Origin: Nitrobacter vulgaris
GTDB lineage: Bacteria > Pseudomonadota > Alphaproteobacteria > Rhizobiales > Xanthobacteraceae
NCBI RefSeq assembly: GCF_002028545.1
Contig: NZ_MWPQ01000040.1
Coordinates: 62,001 to 126,000 of the forward strand
DNA: 64,000 bases
Direction: 5' to 3'
The position numbers and the translations under genes were made by a program. The notes below the pieces were generated by a model that was given only the letters and a program-made list of their open reading frames with translations, had not been told where the DNA came from and made no database searches. Below, one piece after another: positions 58,387 to 64,000 of the stretch. Position 1 is the first letter of the stretch; each line of letters starts with the position of its first letter.

Positions 58387-58878
58387 TTACGCCTTCGCCA
58401 ATCGGCGTTTAATCCGCAGCATTGTCAACGCCGCCCGCGCCGCATGGCCGCCCTTGTTCAATTCGCCTGCACGCGCCCTCGCCCACGCTTGCGCATCGGT
58501 GTTGACCGTGATGATGCCATTGCCGAGAGGTACCCGCCGTTGCATCGACAGATCCATCAGCGCGCGGGAAGATTCCATCGAGACAATCTCGAAATGGATG
58601 GTGTCGCCCCGCACGACGCACCCGAGTGCGACCACAGCATCGTAAGGCTCGCTGCTCCGCTCGGCCGCATCAAGCGCGAAGACAATGGCTGCAGGAATCT
58701 CGAGAGCGCCCGGAACGGTGACGACATCATAACGGACGCCGGCAGATCGCAGTTCGGCGACCGCTCCTTCGAGCAACGCATCCTGGATATCGTCGTAGAA
58801 CCGCGCTTCCACGATCAAGACATACGCGCCCGAGACGCTTGTTTGATCCTTAAGCGGTGCGTGCCTTGCCTCTGCCAT
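58387..58878 (-). CDS. ribH: 6,7-dimethyl-8-ribityllumazine synthase
   Basis: RibH condenses the ribityl-pyrimidine with dihydroxybutanone phosphate, forming the direct precursor of riboflavin. The 163-residue protein has [52 protein letters not shown] with the catalytic His, and [19 protein letters not shown]. Length is normal. It lies between ribE and nusB on the minus strand. Confidence 0.97.
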   Translation of the reverse strand: MAEARHAPLKDQTSVSGAYVLIVEARFYDDIQDALLEGAVAELRSAGVRYDVVTVPGALEIPAAIVFALDAAERSSEPYDAVVALGCVVRGDTIHFEIVSMESSRALMDLSMQRRVPLGNGIITVNTDAQAWARARAGELNKGGHAARAALTMLRIKRRLAKA

Positions 58879-58947
58879 TCATGCTCCGGTTAGCCGTGCC
58901 GGGCTCGCCCGGTATTCTTTCTGTCAAAGAGGCCCGCAGCCCGCGTA

Positions 58948-59577
58948 TCATATTTCCGTCGATGAAGCGCACTTCATCTCGCTCAGGCGCGCGGCGTAAC
59001 GCGCCATCAGGTCGACCTCGATATTGACCTCGCTGTCCGGGCGCCAGTTGCCCAGCGTGGTAAGGTCGAGCGTGCGCGGAATAGTGAGCACCGAGAATGC
59101 CTCCTTCCGAACGCTGTTCACCGTTAGCGATACGCCGTCCAATGTCACCGAGCCCTTGGCCGCGATGAAACGCGCTAAATTCGGGCTGGCGCAGAATTCA
59201 AAACGCGCCATGCCGTGTTGGTCATCGCGCGTCAGTATGGTCGCGGTTCCGTCGACATGACCCGCGACAATGTGGCCACCAAGCTCATCGCCGATCTTCA
59301 ACGCGCGTTCGAGATTGAGCCGCGTTCCCGCCGCCCAGTGCTTTGCGGTCGTCACGTCGAGCGTCTCCGTCCCGACATCGACGTCGAACCAGGTCCGCCC
59401 CCCCGCGACGCCGGAGAGAACGACTGTCAGACACGTGCCGTTGCAAGCGATCGAGGCGCCATCTGCGATGGTGGTTTGATCATAGTGGCAGAGGATGCGA
59501 ACTCGGTGCAGCCGGTTCTGCGCCGTGTGCGTCACACTTTCGATCTCGCCGACGTCGGTCACTATGCCGGTAAACAT
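58948..59577 (-). CDS. ribE: Riboflavin synthase, alpha chain type
   Basis: RibE dismutates two lumazine molecules to riboflavin. The 209-residue protein shows the two-fold repeated domain structure: MFTGIVTDVGEIESV at the start, CNGTCLTVV in the first repeat, GHIVAGHVDGTATIL as the linker into the second, and SVTLDGVSLTVNSV. Length is normal. The gap to ribH downstream is 69 bases. Confidence 0.96.
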   Translation of the reverse strand: MFTGIVTDVGEIESVTHTAQNRLHRVRILCHYDQTTIADGASIACNGTCLTVVLSGVAGGRTWFDVDVGTETLDVTTAKHWAAGTRLNLERALKIGDELGGHIVAGHVDGTATILTRDDQHGMARFEFCASPNLARFIAAKGSVTLDGVSLTVNSVRKEAFSVLTIPRTLDLTTLGNWRPDSEVNIEVDLMARYAARLSEMKCASSTEI

Positions 59578-59736
59578 CAGAACCTTCCGAATCCAGGACT
59601 TCCGAGCGTTATGGCAGAACCGCTCGGTTCAAAGAATGGCGTCACTTCGCTCGTCATGCCCCACCATCACACGCGGCGACTGAAAGATGTAGATGCCAGA
59701 CGCCAGGACAGCGCGACGGCTTTAGCGTAACTCCAT
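59578..59736. other. Intergenic gap ribD-ribE
   Basis: These 159 bases inside an otherwise tight operon hold no gene. I looked for an FMN riboswitch and did not see its conserved core. Confidence 0.4.
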
Positions 59737-60888
59737 TTAGATACGCTCGTAAATCGCGAGAGCGTCCTGATCCAGCGTTTCGCTCGCACGCATTTTGAAT
59801 TGCGGTGACCCGGTAATGGTGGTCAGCGACAAGGCCCCGAGGGCGGCCACACCGTCGTCGCCGATCGGATCGGGACCGCGTAGCAACCAGGCTTCGTCAA
59901 CCAACGCTGCCGCGACAAACGATGCCGCAACACGCGCTCCGCCTTCGATCATCAGCCGGTTGACCCCTCTTTCAGAGAGGGCGCGGAGAATCGCCACGAG
60001 ATCGAGCCCGGGCGTTCCAACCGCGACCGGAACACGCATCACGTGCGCGCCAGCCGCGCCGAGTTTCATCGCCCTTGACGTTTCGGCAAAATCCGAGGTC
60101 ATGATCCAAAGCGGAGTTTCGCGCGCGGACTGAACAAGGCGGCTGCTTTCCGGGATGCGCAGCGCGTGATCCAGGACCACACGCGGCGGCGAGCGCGTTT
60201 CCATGCCGGGAAGCCGGCAGGTCAGGAGAGGATCGTCAGCCAGAACGGTGCCGATGCCAACCAGAATCGCGCTGCATTGGGCCCGCAGCAGATGCGCCCG
60301 CGCCCTCGCTGCCTCGCCCGTGATCGCGACCGGTACGCCTCCGGCGGCAGCGATCTTTCCGTCGCTGGACACCGCGAGTTTAAGGATGATGTGGGGGCGT
60401 TTGTCCCGGACCCGCCGGAAATGCCCGGCATGATGGTGAGCCGCCTCGACCGCGCAAAGTCCGACATCCACCGATATACCAGCAGCCCGCAACCGCGCAT
60501 GGCCCTGCCCTGCGACTTCGGGCGTGGGATCCTCGATCGCGGACACAACGCGCGTAATGCCGGCTGCGATCACGGCGTCGGCGCATGGCGGCGTTTTTCC
60601 AACGTGAGAACAGGGCTCCAGCGTGACATACAAGGTCGCACCTTGTGCCGCGCCCCCCGCCCGCCGCAGCGCCTCGGCCTCCGCGTGCGGGCGCCCTCCA
60701 GGCTGGGTCCAGCCGCGACCGACAATCACCCCGTCTTTCACGATAACGGCGCCCACGGCCGGGTTAGGTGCGCTCGCGCCCAAGCTGCGATGGCCCAGCG
60801 CAAGCGCTAGTTGCATGAAATGCAAGTCGGCGACCTTCTCCGTCCGGAGGTTAGCGCCGTTCTGCTCTTCCAGAATGCGGAAGATCAT
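59737..60888 (-). CDS. ribD: Bifunctional riboflavin biosynthesis deaminase/reductase
   Basis: RibD carries out the second and third steps of riboflavin synthesis. The 383-residue protein has an N-terminal deaminase domain with zinc motifs HAEAEAL and [16 protein letters not shown] (near 70-105). The C-terminal reductase domain (about 165-383) has [29 protein letters not shown] and [13 protein letters not shown]. The ATG at 60888 overlaps the nrdR stop (ATGA). An N-terminal 24-residue extension precedes the deaminase core. Confidence 0.96.
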   Translation of the reverse strand: MIFRILEEQNGANLRTEKVADLHFMQLALALGHRSLGASAPNPAVGAVIVKDGVIVGRGWTQPGGRPHAEAEALRRAGGAAQGATLYVTLEPCSHVGKTPPCADAVIAAGITRVVSAIEDPTPEVAGQGHARLRAAGISVDVGLCAVEAAHHHAGHFRRVRDKRPHIILKLAVSSDGKIAAAGGVPVAITGEAARARAHLLRAQCSAILVGIGTVLADDPLLTCRLPGMETRSPPRVVLDHALRIPESSRLVQSARETPLWIMTSDFAETSRAMKLGAAGAHVMRVPVAVGTPGLDLVAILRALSERGVNRLMIEGGARVAASFVAAALVDEAWLLRGPDPIGDDGVAALGALSLTTITGSPQFKMRASETLDQDALAIYERI

Positions 60889-61367
60889 TTGCGCAGCGGT
60901 ACCCGCCGCGCATCGTCCTCGCTGGAAAGTTCGCCCAGTACTGTCTCGAAATCCTTGGCCTCGCGGAAATTGCGGTAGACCGAGGCAAAGCGCACATAGG
61001 CCACATCGTCGAGGCTTCGCAGGTGTTCCATTACGATCTCGCCGATGGTTTCGGACGAAATTTCTGCCTCACCACCACTCTCGAGCTCGCGGACGATGGC
61101 CGAGACCATGGTTTCGATCCGCTCGGGTTCGACCGGCCGCTTTCGCAAGCTGATTTGCAGCGAACGCACCAGCTTGTCGCGGTCGAACGGCACCCGCCGG
61201 CCGTTGCGCTTGATAACCGTGAGTTCGCGCAGTTGCACCCGCTCAAAGGTTGTGAAGCGGAAATTGCATGCCATACAGACCCGCCTGCGCCGGATAACGG
61301 CCGAATCTTCGGTCGGCCGGGAATCCTTGACCTGCGTATCCAAACTGTTGCAGCTCGGGCAGCGCAT
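60885..61367 (-). CDS. nrdR: Transcriptional repressor NrdR
   Basis: NrdR senses ATP and dATP and represses ribonucleotide reductase genes. The 160-residue protein has the zinc ribbon [18 protein letters not shown]...[13 protein letters not shown] and the ATP cone ([20 protein letters not shown] onward). Length is typical. The start follows a long AT-rich gap with an inverted repeat. glyA is upstream in the same direction, and ribD overlaps downstream. Confidence 0.97.
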   Translation of the reverse strand: MRCPSCNSLDTQVKDSRPTEDSAVIRRRRVCMACNFRFTTFERVQLRELTVIKRNGRRVPFDRDKLVRSLQISLRKRPVEPERIETMVSAIVRELESGGEAEISSETIGEIVMEHLRSLDDVAYVRFASVYRNFREAKDFETVLGELSSEDDARRVPLRK

Positions 61368-61438
61368 CTCTCAACTCACCTTACCATCGCCGAAAAACGG
61401 CTCTTCGAAGCCGGGTTTCTGAGCGCTCTTACTGTCAT

Positions 61439-61479
61439 ATTAATTTATTACTTTCAAGGAGATGAGCGCATAAATTAAT
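61439..61479. promoter_or_regulatory. Spaced inverted repeat between glyA and nrdR (candidate operator)
   Basis: ATTAATTTAT (61439-61448) and ATAAATTAAT (61470-61479) are exact reverse complements, 31 bp centre to centre. They sit in an AT-rich stretch between glyA and nrdR. The spacing matches paired-box operators, but the boxes do not fit the NrdR consensus well. It could instead form a transcript hairpin. Confidence 0.55.
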
Positions 61480-61523
61480 TCAGAAGATGACTCTTCGAAA
61501 CGTCACCAAATTCATACGCAAGT

Positions 61524-62831
61524 TCATCTGTCCTGATAGATCGGAAAGCGATCCGTCAGCGCCTTGACCTTCTCCTTCACGGCAGCCTCGACCAGCGGCG
61601 CCTTGCCGTCCTCCGACTGTGCGATGGCCTTGAGTACTTCCGCTATCAGGCCGCCGACCTGTTTGAACTCGGTCACCCCGAAGCCGCGCGTGGTGGTGGC
61701 CGGCGTGCCGAGGCGCAGGCCCGACGTCACGAATGGCTTTTCAGGATCGAAAGGAATGCCGTTTTTATTGCAGGTTAGCCCAGCGCGAACGAGCGCCTTT
61801 TCCGAAATGTTTCCCTTCAATCCCTTGGGCCGAAGGTCCACCAGCATCAGGTGGTTGTCTGTGCCTCCGGAAACGATGTCGAAGCCGTGGCCACGCAGGC
61901 TTTCGGCAAGCGCCTTAGCGTTTTCGACGACGTTTTTCGCGTAGATCTTGAAGTCCGGACGCAACGCCTCGCCGAACGCCACGGCCTTGGCGGCGATGAC
62001 ATGCATCAGCGGGCCGCCCTGCAGGCCTGGGAAGATTGCCGAATTGAACTTCTTGGCCAGCGCTTCATCATTGCACAGGATTAGGCCGCCGCGCGGACCG
62101 CGCAGCGACTTGTGGGTGGTGGTGGTTGTCACATGCGCGTGCGGCACCGGTGAGGCGTGCACGCCACCGGCGACGAGGCCGGCGAAGTGCGCCATATCCA
62201 CCATCAAATACGCTCCGACGCTGTCGGCGATCTCGCGAAAGCGCTTGAAATCCCACGGCCGCGAATAGGCCGAACCGCCGGCGATGATCAGCTTCGGCTT
62301 GACCTCCTCGGCGCGATGAGCCACCTCGTCCATATCGATCAGGTGATCGTCGCGCCTCACGGTGTAGTGTGCGGCCTTGAACCACTTGCCGGACATGTTG
62401 ACCGGCGCGCCGTGCGTCAGGTGGCCTCCGGCAGCGAGGTCGAGCCCCATGAAAGTATCGCCAGGCTGCAGGAGCGCCAGAAAGACCGCCTGGTTCATCT
62501 GGCTGCCCGAGTTCGGCTGGACGTTGGCAAACCGGGCGCCGAACAGCTTTTTGGCGCGCTCGATCGCCAGCGTTTCGGCGACATCGACCCATTCACATCC
62601 GCCATAATAACGCGCACCCGGATAGCCTTCCGCGTACTTGTTGGTCATCACCGAGCCCTGCGCCTCCAGAACCGCGCGGCTGACGATGTTTTCCGACGCG
62701 ATCAGCTCGATCTCGTGACGCTGACGGCCCAATTCGCCGTTGATCGCGGCGGCGATCTCCGGATCGGCCTCGGCAAGGGTGGCCGCAAAGAAAGGATCGG
62801 GGGCGGAGGTGGTTTTGGCGGAAGAGTCCAT
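61524..62831 (-). CDS. glyA: Serine hydroxymethyltransferase
   Basis: GlyA makes glycine and methylene-tetrahydrofolate from serine using PLP. The 435-residue protein starts [25 protein letters not shown]. It shows [34 protein letters not shown] and the PLP lysine in [18 protein letters not shown] at 62831 is chosen; a 92-codon extension to 63107 reads into a non-conserved region that overlaps the next gene. It is the first gene of the probable glyA-nrdR-rib series. Confidence 0.97.
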   Translation of the reverse strand: MDSSAKTTSAPDPFFAATLAEADPEIAAAINGELGRQRHEIELIASENIVSRAVLEAQGSVMTNKYAEGYPGARYYGGCEWVDVAETLAIERAKKLFGARFANVQPNSGSQMNQAVFLALLQPGDTFMGLDLAAGGHLTHGAPVNMSGKWFKAAHYTVRRDDHLIDMDEVAHRAEEVKPKLIIAGGSAYSRPWDFKRFREIADSVGAYLMVDMAHFAGLVAGGVHASPVPHAHVTTTTTHKSLRGPRGGLILCNDEALAKKFNSAIFPGLQGGPLMHVIAAKAVAFGEALRPDFKIYAKNVVENAKALAESLRGHGFDIVSGGTDNHLMLVDLRPKGLKGNISEKALVRAGLTCNKNGIPFDPEKPFVTSGLRLGTPATTTRGFGVTEFKQVGGLIAEVLKAIAQSEDGKAPLVEAAVKEKVKALTDRFPIYQDR

Positions 62832-63007
62832 GCAGAATACCCTCGGGAGCGCAGCCGTAGTGCACGGGTGCGAACAGCAATAGCACGTGATCGAAGCGGC
62901 TTCCGCCAGATAGCACATCGAATCAGGGCGGCCAAGGTGTTGCGCCTCGGCTCCGAGGTTCAGGCAATATATGGTGGATGCGCAGGCGAAATTTCGGCGG
63001 AGAGCCT
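62832..63007. other. glyA upstream region
   Basis: 176 bases between the DUF3606 gene and glyA, both on the minus strand. The glyA promoter is expected here. No riboswitch-like conserved core and no gene were seen. Confidence 0.35.
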
Positions 63008-63199
63008 CTATTTTTCGAGGCGGTGCCGCACAGCGGCCAGCGAGGTTCCCACCTCCGAAATGGCTTCCAGCAGCCTCTCGCGGGGGACATTCAGCCGGCT
63101 CGCCCAAAGATCGGTTTGAGCGTTGTCATTCGGGTCCACCGTGCCCGCCGGTTTCTGGTAGGTGGATATCACGGTGGCGACTGAGACAAGCCGGATCAT
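63008..63199 (-). CDS. DUF3606 domain protein
   Basis: A 63-residue protein whose C-terminal part, [33 protein letters not shown], fits DUF3606, a short helical domain common in rhizobia and relatives. The usual N-terminal D..K.G..D.SRI is degenerate here ([11 protein letters not shown]). An AGG lies just before the ATG at 63199, closer than usual, so a downstream GTG may be the true start. Its function is unknown. Confidence 0.7.
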   Translation of the reverse strand: MIRLVSVATVISTYQKPAGTVDPNDNAQTDLWASRLNVPRERLLEAISEVGTSLAAVRHRLEK

Positions 63200-63457
63200 C
63201 CTGCAATTCTAGCACTCGAGCATCATCCCGCCACTCTGCCGAGCAGCAACGGTTAAAATCCGGTGTTTTATTCGATTAAAAGCAGCAGCCAACCGTGAGC
63301 GCGAATGCTCTGGTCTGGTAAACAAAGATTAAGACTCACATCGGGTTGGCCGCGACGTGCCCGAAACGCCTTCCACTTGTCCCAGCCACATGACAGATGA
63401 TTGACGAATCCAGGTGCCGGCAGCGAGGGTCAAATCCGGTGATGAGGAAAAGTTCAA
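63200..63457. promoter_or_regulatory. Divergent region before the DUF4062 gene
   Basis: 258 bases with no gene seen. An in-frame stop at 63443-63445 and a GAGGAAA ribosome site (63445-63451) precede the GTG at 63458. No tRNA, integrase site or direct repeat could be recognised that would mark an island edge. Confidence 0.4.
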
Positions 63458-64000
63458 GTGGATCGGGTTTTTCAGATTTTCATTACTTCGACGGACGCCG
63501 ATTTGAAGGACGAGCGTCAGGCCGTCAGCAACACGCTGGCAAAAGCAGGATACATGCCCGCCGGCATGGAATCGTTTCCAGTAACTGATCAACAGCAACT
63601 GGACTACATCAAGCGGATCATTGATCGCAGCGATTATTATATCATGATCGTCGGCCGCCGTTACGGCTCGCTGTCCGGCGATGAACTGACTTTCACGGAA
63701 AACGCATTTGAGTATACGCAATCAAAAGGCATTCCCATACTTGCGTTCCTTCCGGAAAACCCGGGCGGCATTGCGTGCGGCACTGAATCAGAAGCACCGC
63801 TAAAAGAAAGACTGGATGCTTTCAAAGCTCGTTTGAAGACCGGTCGTATCGTCGAATCCTGGAGCAACGAAAACGACCTTTGCATGAAAGTTGTGATGGC
63901 CGTCGCAACGGCTGTGAATTTGAAACCTGGTATTGGCTGGATACGTGGTGATCAGGCCATCAATCCAAAGCTTCTCCAGGAGCTAGAAAAGCTGCGAATC
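63458..64000 (+). CDS. DUF4062 domain protein (partial, runs off the window)
   Basis: The frame is open from GTG 63458 through the end of the window (181 codons), with an in-frame stop just upstream and GAGGAAA as ribosome site. It encodes a DUF4062 domain: VFQIFITSTDADLKDERQAV, MESFPVTDQQQLDYIKRIID, SDYYIMIVGRRYGSL, FEYTQSKGIPILAFLPENPG, and then the conserved GWIRGDQAINPKLLQELEKLR that leads to a helical region in the longer relatives. DUF4062 is a TIR-like or nucleotide-processing-type domain found in defence-associated and signalling proteins. The composition is visibly less GC-rich than the neighbouring genes. What follows beyond 64000 will decide its class. Confidence 0.88.
   Translation, partial: MDRVFQIFITSTDADLKDERQAVSNTLAKAGYMPAGMESFPVTDQQQLDYIKRIIDRSDYYIMIVGRRYGSLSGDELTFTENAFEYTQSKGIPILAFLPENPGGIACGTESEAPLKERLDAFKARLKTGRIVESWSNENDLCMKVVMAVATAVNLKPGIGWIRGDQAINPKLLQELEKLRI

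Noticed and set aside
59578-59736. FMN riboswitch in the rib operon
   Set aside because: I searched both strands of the ribD-ribE gap and the region before ribD and did not see the conserved RFN core.
61439-61479. Classical NrdR boxes
   Set aside because: The spacing of the inverted repeat fits, but the bases do not match the NrdR palindrome consensus, so it is listed only as a candidate operator.
62832-63107. N-terminal extension of glyA by 92 codons
   Set aside because: It overlaps the DUF3606 gene region and its sequence is unlike serine hydroxymethyltransferase, which begins at 62831.
63200-63457. Island attachment site before the DUF4062 gene
   Set aside because: No tRNA gene end, integrase or direct repeat could be recognised in this gap.

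Overview
The window is a compact, GC-rich stretch of core chromosome from an alphaproteobacterium. It most likely belongs to the Nitrobacteraceae/Bradyrhizobiaceae (Bradyrhizobium, Rhodopseudomonas, Nitrobacter, Afipia group). The evidence is protein style, gene order (for example glyA-nrdR-ribD-ribE-ribH-nusB-thiL and rpsF-rpsR-DUF2232-rplI), an orphan phasin, RNase E with a large insertion in its S1 domain, and an intergenic palindromic repeat of the type common in that family. I cannot fix the genus from the sequence alone. No rRNA, tRNA, CRISPR array, transposase or prophage gene was seen.

Layout. 0-3 kb: a lipoprotein, holC and pepA on the minus strand. 3-11 kb: an outer-membrane biogenesis operon lptF-lptG-lptD-surA-pdxA-rsmA with overlapping starts and stops. 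11-12 kb: a secreted or anchored protein of unknown function. 12-19 kb, minus strand: gmk, yicC, mltG and the fatty-acid genes fabF, acpP, fabG, fabD. 19-22 kb: rpsF-rpsR-DUF2232-rplI. 22-25 kb: clpS-clpA. 25-30 kb: an orphan TadG/von Willebrand protein, a phasin with a paired palindromic operator, and a D,D-carboxypeptidase with a SPOR domain. 30-42 kb is the loosest part: a membrane J-domain protein, a VWA protein, panC, DUF1489, several unknown proteins, a GST, a TolA/TonB-like protein, DUF3253, YdcF, an aldo/keto reductase, an XRE regulator and two tandem polysaccharide deacetylases. 42-47.5 kb: topA-rnr-DUF983. 47.6-57 kb: prfB (with a programmed frameshift), PBP1a, an AmiC-type amidase and rne. 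57-63 kb, minus strand: thiL, nusB, ribH, ribE, ribD, nrdR and glyA. The window ends with a DUF3606 protein and the first 181 codons of a DUF4062 protein, the only gene that looks like accessory or defence cargo.

The genes serve envelope construction (LPS export, peptidoglycan synthesis and remodelling, outer-membrane protein folding), lipid synthesis, translation and RNA turnover, and cofactors (PLP, pantothenate, riboflavin, thiamine, one-carbon units). The less ordinary signals are: the prfB frameshift site; a family of about 100-bp repeats whose terminal CTAG can supply the stop codon of the opposing gene; a roughly 700-bp structured region before rne; paired operators before the phasin gene and between glyA and nrdR; and the truncated DUF4062 gene. 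I did not find a complete undescribed multi-gene system. The DUF4062 gene at the right edge is the best lead and needs sequence beyond 64000.
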